Source: Spisula solida (lineage: Eukaryota > Mollusca > Bivalvia > Venerida > Mactridae). Taken from it: a stretch of DNA of 64,000 bases. The translations under genes were made by a program, and so were the position numbers. The stretch lies in assembly GCA_947247005.1 (NCBI GenBank), contig OX365962.1, positions 7,227,201 through 7,291,200 on the forward strand, read 5' to 3'. The notes beneath the pieces are model-generated. The model saw nothing but the letters and a program-made list of their open reading frames with translations. It ran no database searches and was not told where the DNA came from. Positions 24,328 to 36,239 of the stretch are shown one piece after another. Numbering within the stretch: position 1 is the first letter of the stretch; every line of letters starts with the position of its first letter.

Positions 24328-24894
24328 CACAGGTAACTGTATCATTAATAAAGAGTAAATAAAAAAAAATCATCAACTTTATTTATCTTACAAAGGTTTA
24401 TAACACGGGAAATTGACAACCCTGTCACTGAGGTGCCGTTTGTTTTTAATTAACATTTCATTAATACTAGTGTAACTGTTAATATTTGTATATAATCAGA
24501 AACTTGAGAGCTTCCTCTTTAATTTTATATCAATATTTTAAAAATCCGTCCATGAATAAGAAAATAAACCCATAAGGCGTGAAATCACTTTCTTTTTTCT
24601 GGTTCAGAATAGCATTGTCGTTTCTGTTGAATGCACCTCTGTGACTGACTGGACACCGTGGTATACATTTCATGGTATAACTTTTTAACTAGTTGATCAA
24701 TTATGATGGGATTTTGCATGGAGGTAGTTCAAACAATGTCGTCTATGAATATAATTACTTTATGAAGATATCGAAAGCCAATTCTTGTTTTTGATACCAT
24801 GAAAATCTGAAAAACTTAAGTACAAATGCACCTTTTTAAGATAACATAAATTTTGTAAAAGAAACTTTTTATCAATGATACAGTTACCTTAGGG
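24328..24894. repeat. hAT-like palindromic MITE with a longer interior
   Basis: CACAGGTAACTGTATCATTA at the left and TATCAATGATACAGTTACCT at the right, 567 bp apart. The interior is unrelated to the 137-bp copy, so it is either a longer relative or a MITE with an insert. Confidence 0.55.
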
Positions 24895-25164
24895 TGTTTC
24901 ATTTTTTGAACTTTTTCTTTGATCGCCTAGATAATTAAACCAACTGTTTTCTAGTATCAACAATATTCGCAGACCAAATTTCAGCTCAATCCATCAATGT
25001 CTTGATCCCCCCTACCGAGTTGAAATTTTGACCCAAAGACGGCATGTAGGCATTTATTACTACAACAAGGTTTCTTTTTTAACTAATTCCACCAACATTA
25101 TTTTGTTGTATTTGAGTAAGATGAGTGATTTGGGATTGTTTTAACCCATTTATGTCCATATTTA

Positions 25165-27075
25165 ATAATATAATAATCCAAATTATATACTGGACCAGTT
25201 CATTTCATAGCAAAAAGGGGTGTTTTTCTAAAAACTAGAGAAAATTTGAAATTATCGGATATTCTCCATTTACAAACTTTTCAGAGCCTAAATTGAGAAC
25301 TTTCATGTTTTTAAACACTTTACAATGTACTAATGTGATTTTACATGATGGTATAATTAAACAAAATTAACCATATGTATGTAATAGCATGCAACATATG
25401 GTTTTGTCTTAATGTGGGAACTTCAAGGTGATATACTGTTTATCAATCACCCCCGTTCAGCAACATCACTTGCCACTTTTTTGTCACAACACCTCGCATT
25501 GTTGTGGTTTCGAATAGTCTCCACTGATCAGGGGCATTGGGAGCCGGGCACCATTTATCACCAGAAAGTGAAAGACAAACCATGACTCGGGTCTAATAAG
25601 CAGATCCATTGGAAAGTCAGATTTTGGAAGTTTGCAGCATATGTGACTATAAAGTTATAATAAAGAGTTATAACGTCCATGCCTTCGGGTGCAACAAACT
25701 CGCCAAATAAAACGAGACAGATCAAGGGTGCCGTAGAAGGATAGTTGTGCATGCGATTGGAGCATTAACGGGTGTGTAGCCATCAGGTCCTATAACTGGA
25801 AGCCCAATCATGGCGGAATTCCATAAATGCTGGCTTGAAGGAACTATGTCCATTGAAAAGATAACTTTATTGCATTCTTTCTAGTGTTGTTTGAGAGGGT
25901 TCAGATTGCTACATTGGGCAGCATAGTAAACTTCCATACCAATCTGACAGAGTGTAACACACTAGGAGCTTTTATTACGAATGCATCTCCAAGTGCCACA
26001 GACTGGTATATTAGGCGAGTGGTCTACCAGGTACTTGTTAATAAGTTCGCATAGTTATCCGTTCAAAGTCATTTTCAGGTAGATCATGTGCGCTCAAATG
26101 TCACTAGTATCTAGGCTCTTGCTTCCAGAAAGATGAGAGGGGGAGAAACATTCAGGCCTATTCTAGGATATAAATTGCTATGGGTGAACATGTACCTGAG
26201 AGAACCTCTTTTAAATTGCTCAGACTCTGTTGGACATGTTAAGCATAGATAATATCCAATGATTTTCTCAAATCACACCTTATATATATTCGATCAGTTA
26301 CTCTATATGTCTCATTGACCGTTTTACAATTATCAAATGTACAAATTGTTGACCAATATGATCAGAATGTCTAAATTGACTGACTTGAAATCGAAAATAC
26401 GGAGTTTCCCAAATGAAACACTCGGCCCAAAGGCATGCTTTGTGGCTACAGAGCATGGAACCAACGATAACCTAACTATTAAAATGTGTTGAGTTTATTA
26501 AATATTTCTTGGAAAACCAAGGGAATGTGAAGATTCGGGTCCGTCAAGATTGTATGTGAAACATGTTATAATTCGTTTCGTATATTATTATGCAAGCACT
26601 GGCTTGGGGATTTTCTCTTTGGTCGCACCCTGTCCATTACAATTATGTAGGTATCTCCATTGCCATGATACTTCATAAATAGAAAGTCACATTTATGTGC
26701 ATGTCACTCAAATCATCACTCAATCTGTTTTTTCCTTGTCCATTCTTTATCATCCTTTAGAACAGTTTATGTATACTGTTATAGAAAGCATGAGTGCATC
26801 ATTGCCGTCCATGTGTTAAGAAATATGCTAATATATGGTTAATTGTGTATAATACAGTGATTATACCTGTAAAATCAAAAAAGTTCATCATAAAGTATTC
26901 AAAAGCATGACAGTTCTTACCAAAATTATATGACTTTTTTATAAGAGCAAGGTGATTTGGACCTGGGATGTTTGCAAAACGAAAAACTCCAAAAATATCA
27001 AATTTTATCCATTGTCAGAAAATCACCACTTTTTGCTATAAAATGGACTGATCCAGTATATAATTCGGACCATTC
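25165..27075 (-). mobile_element. 1.9-kb element with long inverted repeats and degraded interior
   Basis: Arms of about 230-260 bp (25165-25400 and 26815-27075) are diverged inverted copies: CCAAATTATATACTGGACCA against the complement of TGGACTGATCCAGTATATAA. The interior has broken protein-like minus-strand stretches: GLPVIGPDGYTPVNAP near 25800, and GDKWCPAPNAPDQWRLFETT followed by MRGVVTKKWQVMLLNGGD at 25560-25445. I do not recognise the protein; it may be a dead transposase or a captured domain. Confidence 0.5.
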
Positions 27076-27380
27076 TAGTGCTATCTTCCCTGTCCGGCAT
27101 AATATTATCTTTTTAAAGTAGTAAAAAAATGTTTTTAAATCTTTAAATTTTCCGAAGTGTGTCAACAAGAAATCAAGATGATTGAAATTTTACATGCTGT
27201 TTTAAGAGTTTTATAATCACTGAAAGGCGTGAATTATTTTTCAAAATGCATAGAATATGAGCGGTATTTTTTTTAACTTAAGTCCAAATATTTAAAATTT
27301 CAACTAAGATGCTTTGTCAATACCAACCCGGGACTGTAGCCTAACCAGCACTAGAATTCCCTTCCACAAAGAAAAACAAC

Positions 27381-27615
27381 ATATCACTGGCTTAGAATTA
27401 GAAGGTCGTAAGTGCGTCTTACAAGACTCATGCATATTTGAAATCTGCATCACGAGGAACTTTCTTCATGAAAATCGGAACTGGTCATGTTGACCATACC
27501 GAAGTTTAAAAAGGTTGTTTTTCAATAAGTAAAGAGTAGTTTTCTGACAGTTTTTTCTTGTTTTCTCACAATATCCATTTTGTACTTACAACCCTCTCAT
27601 TCTAAGTCGGCGAAT
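27381..27615 (+). repeat. Family 2 fold-back MITE
   Basis: Begins ATCACTGGCTTAGAATTAGA and ends in TCTCATTCTAAGTCGGCGA. Full-length relative to the other copies, and uninterrupted. Confidence 0.7.
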
Positions 27616-27639
27616 GGAGGAAAATCAATATTATTTTCA

Positions 27640-28268
27640 TGGAAATGTACGACCTGTCACGAACGGAAAGGACAAGGTTCACTAATGGCTTAATTTGGCC
27701 CTGTGATTTTTCAAAAAACAAAAATGCATGTTCCTATAATCTGTCCTGTAATTCAAATAACTTAACATTTCCTGTGTAAAAAATAAGCATACGTATCCCA
27801 ATTTCCCTTGTAATTCGTTGACAAAACTGCCAAGAATATGACGTATATGTCATGTTTAGCCTAAAATGTCATTTTTGGCCATTTTCACGACTATTAACGA
27901 CGTAAATCCTTCCCAAAAACCACGATGGCACTCTTGCGACACTTTTATAATTTCACATAACCAGTGTTCTGCAAGTCTTTATACATGTACAAAATATCAA
28001 AGTGTCGCAAGAGTGCCATCGTGGTTTATGGGAAGGTTTTACGCCATAAAAAGCCACGAAAATGGTTAAAAAGGACATTTTTTGGTAAACTTAACCTATT
28101 TCAAGTAGATTTGTCGACATATTACGAGGGAAATTGTGTATGCTTAATTTTTTGAAAGACAATGTTAGGCTTTTAGAAACATAGGACAGATTTATAGGAA
28201 GATGCTTTTCTATTTTTCGATAAAACTCAGGGCCAAATTAAGCCACAAATAAACCTTGTCCTTGAACA
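27640..28268. repeat. Long palindromic element, about 630 bp
   Basis: Outer arms GACAAGGTTCACTAATGGCT / AGCCACAAATAAACCTTGTC. Inner arms are nearly identical over about 50 bp (ACGATGGCACTCTTGCGACA / TGTCGCAAGAGTGCCATCGT). Small frames in it are shadows. Confidence 0.7.
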
Positions 28269-28712
28269 TACGTACACACTAGTCAGCGTAAATCAAAAGC
28301 TTTACGGTCATATGAACCATATTGGCTGAATATTTCATGGTCACTGTATTCTAGCAGTAGTACAAGTAATTCACTAGATATTTCGGTCAAGGATAACCCA
28401 TATAATTACATGCACTTATTGTCTGTTGGGTGCTTGGAAGTTTGCATTCTCATCTACCAGTATCAGGCCACAATCTACCGATGTGTCTCAGGTAGAAAAC
28501 TCAAGCGCAAACGACCAGGAGCAGATAATCTAAATTAGGAGCAGTTAATCCTTCTCTAGGGGTATTTACAGGGCTGGAAATCGTTGGGGGGGAATGGTTC
28601 GCATGGCAGCGTCACACCAAAGGTGAAATAAAAATGGTACGAAAATATACTGACTTCACTTAATATTTCTTTAACCTTCAATGCATTCGCTTCATGTGCA
28701 GTATAATTTTAT

Positions 28713-28897
28713 ATTAGAATATCACCTACATTATGAGCCAATGAAAACGCCGAATTTTACGGTTAAATGAAAATTAAATCAGGATGTTATATTCTAAGTC
28801 AGTTAGAACATATTAAGTAAATTTTAATGACTAAAATGGACTCGCTCCGTCCTTTTTAATCATTAAAATTTACTTAATATGTTCTAACTATAACTTA
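28713..28897 (+). repeat. Family 3 MITE, internally deleted copy
   Basis: GAATATCACCTACATTATGA through the palindromic right half to GTTCTAACTATAACTTA. The region between the two CCAAT boxes is deleted relative to the copy at 63560. Confidence 0.65.
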
Positions 28898-28899
28898 TA

Positions 28900-29135
28900 T
28901 GAACGTTTAGAAAATATAAAGTGACGTCACTTTCGGTGCAAATAACATCACTCTCTATGCATTTGGCGTAACGTTTTATATTCAGTACTTCACTCATGCA
29001 TGCTCGAGAGAACAGTGTCCATTGTACCGAGTGCCACTGAAGGAAATGCGTACCATTGTTTGTTTTTTTAAATGCCAAGCATATCCTTTATTTGCCAATC
29101 AGCTTTCTGCTGAAATATGACAGGCATATAAATAT
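28900..29135. other. No gene seen
   Basis: GTGACGTCAC at 28921 is a perfect CRE palindrome next to the family 3 MITE. Otherwise featureless. Confidence 0.35.
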
Positions 29136-29137
29136 GT

Positions 29138-29210
29138 GTCCTCCACCCGGATTTGAACCCGGGTCGCCAGATTAGACGGCAAGCGCGCTAACCATTGAGC
29201 TACAGAGGCC
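29138..29210 (-). pseudogene. tRNA-like sequence, degenerate
   Basis: Minus strand: GCCTCTGTAGCTCAATGGTT start with canonical A box, GGGTTCAAATCC B box, and acceptor pairing in six of seven positions. The anticodon stem does not close properly and the T stem has a G:G mismatch, so no anticodon can be assigned. It may be a tRNA-derived SINE head or a tRNA pseudogene. Confidence 0.4.
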
Positions 29211-29344
29211 CTCCCAATGGCTTTGACGGGGTATATTGCTTTGCACCTGTATGTCGGTCGGTCGATCGGTCATATAAATTGGTTTCCGTTCAATAACTCA
29301 AGAACGCGTTGTCCTGGGATCTTCAAACTTTACATGGTGGTTGG

Positions 29345-29565
29345 TCATCAACAGAAGATGACCCCTATTGATTTTGATGTTAGTATGTCAAAGGTAAAGG
29401 GCACTGTGACCTTCACCATTTTTGACTATTCAAATGGTTTCCGTTCAATACAGAAGATGACCCCTATTGATTTTGATGTTAGTATGTCAAAGGTAAAGGG
29501 CACTGTGACCTTCACCATTTTTGACTATTCAAATGGTTTCCGTTCAATAACTCAAGAGCACTTTG
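29345..29565 (+). repeat. Tandem pair of about 104 bp within a dispersed repeat
   Basis: Two copies of AGAAGATGACCCCTATTGAT ... GGTTTCCGTTCAATA. The wider repeat (29217-29760) has a reverse-oriented relative at 47160-47410 that shares the GAACGGAAACCA and GTTCTTGAGTTATTG words and GACGGACAGAC tails. Confidence 0.65.
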
Positions 29566-29829
29566 CCCTAGGATCTTCAACTTTACATGGAGCTCAGTCA
29601 TTAACAGTAAATGAGCCCTATTGGTTTTGAGGTCAGTAGGTCAAATGTCAAGGTCTATGTGACCTTTACCTTATTCCGACTGCTTGACTGCCATGGGGGC
29701 ATACGTGTTTTACAAACATGTTGTTTCATCTTGGGTATGACGCTGTCACGTGAACACTTGCCCCAAACGATTTCAAGCCCTGTGAATGCCACTAGATCAT
29801 GATAAGTGCCCATAGTCTATATTATCTGC

Positions 29830-30780
29830 CCATGACCGCTAGCGCTTGTTAAAGTTAGAGACTTGTCGCCAGACTAAAGTCTACAAAATATCATATGTGT
29901 CTATTGTACATTAAACTTACCTTTATACCTCTGTTTCCCCGACGACTTTCGGTGTAACATGTCGATAGAGAAAAATATACATTTAGGCGTTAACTAACTT
30001 GAAACGCTTGACTAACAAACAGTAAAATACCGAGATCAGTCGGTCGTGAACAGACTTTATCCACCCTGATCTGGATCAGTGAAGCGCTTATTACGTATGT
30101 TTATATGTTTAGAAATTAAAGCGTTTATGGAACTTAATGGTGCGTTAAGCTGAATCAGTCATACGTAGGTAATAAAATTTATTATTCTAACAAGTTATGT
30201 ACATGTCTTTTACCTCGTTGCACAGTTTTAAAACTTTTTCCTTCAGTTTCACATTGTTTAGAAAATTAAGAGTCGAAAATTGTAAAAATTCTTGCATTTT
30301 TCGGTCAGTATGAAGAGAATCAAGACCCTATAGAAATACATACACATGGTCTTGCTCATATGGCTGATATTGATAAAACATCTTAGTTCAAAACTTAAAT
30401 ATTTTCCGCACATTGAAGAATATAGCTCATGCTTTCTTAGTGATTATAGTAGCTATTTTTGGCTAAGACGCTTTATAAATAACGGCACTGTTTTACGTGA
30501 AACCTGGGAATAATTTCCCCGGTATACGAAATGGGCCTCTAATTTGATATAATAAAAAAAGCATGACAGTATGACAAGTCAGTTGAAATTTTAAGAGCTC
30601 CAATTTTAGATTTGTCTTGAAACTCGGACTTTTGTTTCAGTAAAAGATCATCAAGTTAGAAGATGCTTTTGGTTACCGATGTCATTACTGGCTTTCTCTT
30701 CCACAACCATCTGGACAGCTGCTCCACTGTACTGTTGACAATGTGACAGAATCAATCCACTTTAAATGTAGAGCGTTGAC
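29830..30780. other. No gene seen
   Basis: AT-rich, no repeats recognised from elsewhere in the window. Confidence 0.4.
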
Positions 30781-30789
30781 ATCCTTACC

Positions 30790-31620
30790 CGCCTTTATGT
30801 AACTGTTGGCCTGCTTCATGTGTCTGCTAACAACGTTTACTAATTCAATGTGACCGTTGGCCTGCTTCATGTGACTGTTGGCAACGTTTACTAATTCAAT
30901 GTGACCGTTGGCCTGCTTCATGTGACTGTTGACAACGTTTACTAATTCAATGTGACCGTTGGCCTGCTCCATGAGACTGTTAACGACGTTTACTTATTCA
31001 ATGTGACCGTTGGCCTGCTTCATGTGACTGTTATCAACGTTTACTAATTCAATGCAACCGTTGGCCTGCTACATGTGTCTGTTAACAACGTTTATTAATT
31101 CAATGCAACCGTTGACCTGCTACATGTGTCTGTTAACAACGTTTACTAATTCAATGTGACCGTTGGTCTGCTCCATGTGTCTGTTAACAACGTTAACTAA
31201 TTCAATGTGACCGCTGGCCTGCTCCATGTGTCTGTCAACAACGTTTACTAGTTCAATGTCACCGTTGGTCTGCTCCATGTGTCTGTTAACAACGTTAACT
31301 AATTCAATGTGACCGTTGGCCTGCTACATGTGTCTGTTAACAACGTTTACTAATTCAATGCAACCGTTGACCTGCTACATGTGTCTGTTAACAACGTTTA
31401 CTAATTCAATGTGACCGTTGGTCTGCTCCATGTGTCTGTTAACAACGTTAACTAATTCAATTTGACCGTTGGTCTGCTCCATGTGTCTGTTAACAACGTT
31501 AACTAATTCAATGTGACCGTTGGCCTGCTCCATGTGACTGTTAACAACGTTTACTAATTCAATGTGACCGTTGGCCTGCTACATGTGTCTGTTAGCAACG
31601 TTTACTAATTAAATGTGACC
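30790..31620 (+). repeat. 51-bp minisatellite built from 21 + 30 bp modules
   Basis: About 16 units of GTTGGCCTGCTTCATGTGACT (21, here split as motif) followed by GTTGGCAACGTTTACTAATT plus CAATGTGACC (30). Because 51 is a multiple of three, reading frames stay open on the minus strand; these are not genes. Confidence 0.8.
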
Positions 31621-32005
31621 GTTGTCAACGTTCATCGACTCTATGTGGTCGTTTACAGCGTCAACCTTTTTCAGGTTACCGTTAACAACGTCAACCAACT
31701 CTATAGTAGCTTATGTGACCCGTGACAACGTTAACTCATTGAATGTGGCCGTTGACAACGTCAACCTACTCCATGTTACCGTTAATAGCGTTAATCTATT
31801 CATTGTGGCCATTGACAACGTCAACTTAATCCATGTTACCGTTAATAGCGTTAATATATTCAATGTGACCGTTGACAACGTCAACTTACTCCATGTTACC
31901 GTTGACAGCGTTAACTTATTTAATGTGACCTTTGACAACGTCAATCTACAATCTGCTCGGTGTGGTCATTGATAACGTCTCGCTTCTCTAATTGAGCGTT
32001 GACAA
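31620..32005 (+). repeat. 30/60-bp minisatellite continuing the 30-bp module
   Basis: Units such as GTTGACAACGTCAACTTACT plus CCATGTTACC alternate with GTTAATAGCGTTAATATATT plus CAATGTGACC. The 21-bp module is absent here. The frames VTVDNVNLLH are artefacts. Confidence 0.8.
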
Positions 32006-32375
32006 CGTTCACCTGCATAAGCAGAAACGTATAGTTTAAAATAGTGAATCTCGAAATAAGACAGGACAAATGAACCTCTTGTAGAGCAGATCTGCCGTGA
32101 TTGTCAAGTCGTAGGGGTTTCATGTTCGATCCCAGACCGCGATATTCCTAAGTTAGTAAAATGGTACAGGTATATCTCCCTTGCTTGATACTCACCATAG
32201 TTCCAGGCAATTGCTGGGGCCGTTTCATAGACATATTTTTATAGATTGGACCTTTTCGTAGATTGTTGGGAACATACTCAATGGACCAATGCATTTTAGC
32301 ATTTGTGATAATTCTAATTCACATAACTTTGCTGAATGTACTTTTTTCTTAGTTTTTTTTTCAATTTAGCATATA

Positions 32376-33289
32376 CAGTAGAACCTTTACGAACGACCAC
32401 CTTTATTAAGCGACTTCTCTGTTAAACGACCACTTAAGATCCCGCCCGTGAATTTTCACTATATAAAGTGATTCTATTAAGCGACTTATCAGTTATCCGA
32501 CCAGCGACCGCCTTAAACAAGTCCCGAGAGTTAAAATTTAATCCATTCAACGGCCACATACACCTAATTTCGTAGAGCATTCACACCTATGAAAACAGTT
32601 GGTCGCTAACAAACCCGTTAATTGGTCGTATGTAAAGATAATTGTTGTAGATTAGTGGTTATCAACTAAAAAGGTGAGAAAAACAAACTAATAGTGAGGT
32701 TTATGAAGCAAATAAAACAACAATCATGGTCAATTAACATTACATGGGTGGACAAGTGGTCCAGTGGGAAGAGCTACTGACTGCTGATCCAAAGGTTGAA
32801 AGTTCGATCCTGCATTTCTCTACTTTTCTGTGTTTCCCACCTAACATAACTAAACTTACTAACAGTCTTTCGGGTGAGACGTTAAGCGAGGTGCCATGTA
32901 TGATGCTTTACGTCAGGCACGTAAAAGAACGAGACATGCTTCTGAAATTGGGGCATCTTCTGTGCTATACAATATCCCCCAAAAACTAAAGTGACTAACC
33001 TCTTCTTGGGACCTTGCCCATATGAATTTCCGGTGGCAAGGATAAATAAAAGCATATAAATCGTAAAAAATAACATTACACATGTTCACCATCGTAATAA
33101 AAAATTCCATATTAGTGCATATAACATTGCAACTGTACTGTATTAGATAGTAGCAGTACTGAATAAAGATATGAAAACTCGGCATTGTACTTAAACTAAT
33201 AATTTCGGCCTGATCTATTAAGAGACCACTTACTTAAGCGACCGTTTTATCCCGGTCCCAAGGGTGGTCGCCCAATGCAGGTTCTACTG
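32376..33289. mobile_element. Pogo/Tigger-like non-autonomous element with a nested SINE
   Basis: Inverted ends starting CAGTAGAACCT, then CGACCACC. TA is on both sides (32374-32375 and 33290-33291). CAGTRGAACCT ends are typical of pogo/Tigger elements (family knowledge). The subterminal regions repeat TTAAGCGAC words. No transposase frame was seen. Confidence 0.7.
32743..32990 (+). repeat. tRNA-derived SINE inside a pogo-like element
   Basis: The head has AGTGGTCCAGTGGGAAGAGC and B box AGTTCGATCCTG. The body has TTTCCCACCTAA, GTGAGACGTTAAGCG and GGCACGTAAAAGAACG, matching the layout of the SINE at 20800. Confidence 0.6.
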
Positions 33290-33765
33290 TATAAAAGTCA
33301 AATTTTAGCAAAGATATGTCTATGAAACGGCTCCCTGATTCGCCAGGCGCCAGGATAATGTGACTGGATAATGTCACTGGGTAGTCTGTATAGGACTTTG
33401 CAATACCGTTGACTTGTGGGACAATATTAAAAACAAAAACAGATATAAGAGAGACGTAGATCTATATAATAATGTATTTTATAGCAAAATTAATCATATA
33501 ACATTTTACAATAGTCATGCATGTAACAATCAGATATGTGTGTGTGTGTCTGGAAACATTTACGCATAGATCTACATATACAGTACTCAAGATAATATAA
33601 AGTCGGACAGGGAAGGCTGCACTCAACTCAACCTGTCGAGCACATGCAGAGAACATCAAATTTTGAAGCAGTCTTTATTCGTTAACAATATTGCAAATGT
33701 AACATGTTTCTGAAAAGTCCTTCAGTTCTCCTCATTCAAATTGCACTATATACACATGGAATATT

Positions 33766-34379
33766 TCGCTGACGTAGAATGAGAAGGTCGTAAGTACTTA
33801 CGACCTACGACCATATACGACTCATGCATATTCTAAAGAGCCTATTTTCATGAAAATCGGAAGTGGTAATGTTGACCAAACTGAAGTTTAAAAAGCTTGT
33901 TTTTTCATAAGTAAAGAGTTGTTTTCAGACAGTTTTTTCTAGTTTTCTCATAATATCGATTTTTGGTCTTAAAGTCCCATTATGCCTTAAACGGCTTTTT
34001 TTCAAAAGGCAATAGCTTGGCAACCTATCTGCAAAATGATGCATGTTGAGCATTTTAGTTGAGTCCCAAAGGTTGAAAACACCATACGATAGAAGAAAAC
34101 GAAATAAAGCCTCTAGAAATGTAAACAATAAATGCATAATTTAAACTCTAAGGGGGGCAACTCTTGCACAAATTAGTATTTTGTCATCCATACGTTTTAC
34201 TAAATGTGATTTTTGGTATACTATTTCGACATATATATCTGACATTCTGTCGTCAATTATAGGTCATTTGTGAAAAACATCCTAATTCTTTATATTTAGT
34301 CTATTTATTGGATGATTGAAGAAAATTGTTTTGGGAGAGATAATGTGACTTTAAGACCTTCTCATTCTAAGTCAGCGGT
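33766..34379 (+). repeat. Family 2 fold-back MITE interrupted by family 1
   Basis: The left part runs 33766-33968 (GCTGACGTAGAATGAGAAGG inwards) and the right end is 34355-34379 (GACCTTCTCATTCTAAGTC). The family 1 element sits between them at TTAA. Confidence 0.75.
33969..34354 (+). repeat. TTAA MITE family 1, intact copy
   Basis: 386 bp including TTAA at both edges. Terminal inverted repeat is AGTCCCATTAT at the left against ATAATGTGACT at the right. It is inserted in a family 2 fold-back element, whose right end resumes at 34355. It has no coding capacity, so it is non-autonomous. The TTAA target fits piggyBac or Kolobok superfamilies; no autonomous partner is visible. Confidence 0.8.
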
Positions 34380-34860
34380 TTCTTGACCCTTGGTCAAAGT
34401 TTGAGTATTATAATTACAGAATGGTTCATCTTAAAGCACAAGTATTAATATTTATTTAATGCTAACTGATGAGATATGGAGTTCTATCAGTGAAATAAAA
34501 CCTATATCAGTCACTGGTTATCACCTACAATGTGACTGATATAAGCTCCGCCCCCTCACAGGGACTACTTTAATTTACCAAAATCTCAACACTAAAATGT
34601 CTGTAACTTTTTTATTACTGAACGGAAACATGTCATGTCGGGGTTTTTATTCTTAGTTAGACCATTTACTACAAGCTGGTGTATGATTTAATGCAAAATT
34701 CTCAAAAAAGTCGTTTTACCTATTCACCATAATCCAAGATGGCGGATTTTGAAGTGAAAAATATGAATGGAATAACATATTCATACGTAGCCTTACCACA
34801 GTGGTAATTTGGCATAAATAGTACCAGTTTTGACACCATAAAAGCATTAAATAAATAGAA

Positions 34861-35010
34861 TATTTGTTTGTTTTGATTGAATATGGTTAATATCTCATCT
34901 TGTAGTGATAAAATTTTAATATTTTCACTCGCGCTACGCGCTCTTGAAAATATTGAATTTTATTACTACACGATGAGATATAAACCATATTCAATCAAAA
35001 CAAACAAATA
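34861..35010. repeat. 150-bp hairpin with CG-rich loop
   Basis: The first 55 bases (TATTTGTTTGTTTTGATTGA...) are the inverse of the last 55, around a CGCGCTACGCGC centre. Confidence 0.65.
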
Positions 35011-35166
35011 TGCTCTATGTATAATGCATGTATTACACATGTATATAATACACACTACGCGTACAATATGAAATGGTCATTATATATACATGTAGCAAAA
35101 GCACTGCGGATTTCATGGTTTAAAAATAGGAGTATATCTAACGTTAATTGACCTACCACATTTAAC

Positions 35167-35500
35167 AGTGTAGCAACACCACGTGACTTTTGGCTACAAT
35201 TACAAGAAGAAATTTCTAAACATTGGAAAATAAAATAGCCGTAAGTATCAATATAAAATCTTTTTCAGCGGCTGTGCCGTTTTGTCCATTACTGTATTCA
35301 CAGGTAATGGAAAAATCGGTAAAGCTGCTGAAAAAAGTCAGATATTTCATGGAAAGCACATAATTTTCCCTTTAGCGTGGCGTATATTTCATAGAAATCG
35401 ACCAAGAAAAAAAATACTTATGGCTATATTTGTGTTCCAATGTTTACAAATTTCTACTTGGAACTGTAGCAAAAATCCACGTGGCATTGCTACTCTGTTT
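35167..35500. repeat. Family 4 fold-back element
   Basis: Starts GTGTAGCAACACCACGTGAC and ends CCACGTGGCATTGCTACT. It lies 78 bp from the next copy, so two palindromes sit side by side. Confidence 0.7.
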
Positions 35501-35577
35501 AAATGAGACGCTGAGACAATGCTCGTTCGTGTCTGATGAGTATCAGTTTAATGTGGTTTACTTACACGATGTATTCA

Positions 35578-35893
35578 GTGTAGCAATACCACGTGACATT
35601 TGGCTACAGGTCCAAGACGAAATTTATCAACATTGGAGAACAAAAATAGCCATAAGTATTTTAATTCTTTATAGATTTCTATGAAATATACGCCAAGCTA
35701 AGGGGAAATTATTTGCTTTCCATGGAATATAAGATCTTTCTTATAGCAACTTGAGCGTTATTTTCCCGCACCTTGTGAAATCTGTATTTTCGACGGTTGC
35801 CATAGGGTTCTGGACAAAACGGCACAGCTGCTGAAAAAGATCTGAAATTTCGTCTTGGACCTGTAGCCAAAAGCCACGTGGTATTGCTACACT
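35578..35893. repeat. Family 4 fold-back element, intact
   Basis: Nearly the whole element is one palindrome: GTGTAGCAATACCACGTGAC at the left and CACGTGGTATTGCTACAC at the right, with a centre of about 30 bp. A CACGTG E-box sits in each end. Confidence 0.75.
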
Positions 35894-36167
35894 CGTATAA
35901 CATCCTTGATTTTTTCCAAAACGTGAATCATATAGATCTACTGTAAATCACTTATTTTCGTCGACAAAAAATTAACCCCATCAAAAATAATTATTTTATA
36001 GTAGATCTATTCAACAACCGAGTCGTTTTTATCAATACAGTTGTCACTATAATCGGACAAATATAAATTGGCTATATAATTATTCTACCAGAAAAAAAAA
36101 CATTCTTGTTTACCTTTTGCACATGAAGAAAACAAATAAGGTATATTTAATACAACACAATAAGCAA

Positions 36168-36236
36168 TGAGGAAATAGCTCGGTTAGTAAAGCGCAAGGT
36201 CCAGTCGCATTATACGCGAGTTCGAATCCAACTCTA
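36168..36236 (+). repeat. tRNA-like sequence
   Basis: ATAGCTCGGTTAGTAAAGCG (A-box region) and GAGTTCGAATCCAACTC (B box). The stems are imperfect. It is probably a SINE head or tRNA remnant. Confidence 0.4.
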
Positions 36237-36239
36237 ATC

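Noticed and set aside
30685..31972. Repeating peptides (QANGHIELVNV, VTVDNVNLLH)
   Set aside because: Minisatellite units of 51 and 60 bp stay in frame by arithmetic only.
32100..32160. B-box-like TGTTCGATCCCAG, possible tRNA
   Set aside because: No A box at the right distance and no cloverleaf.
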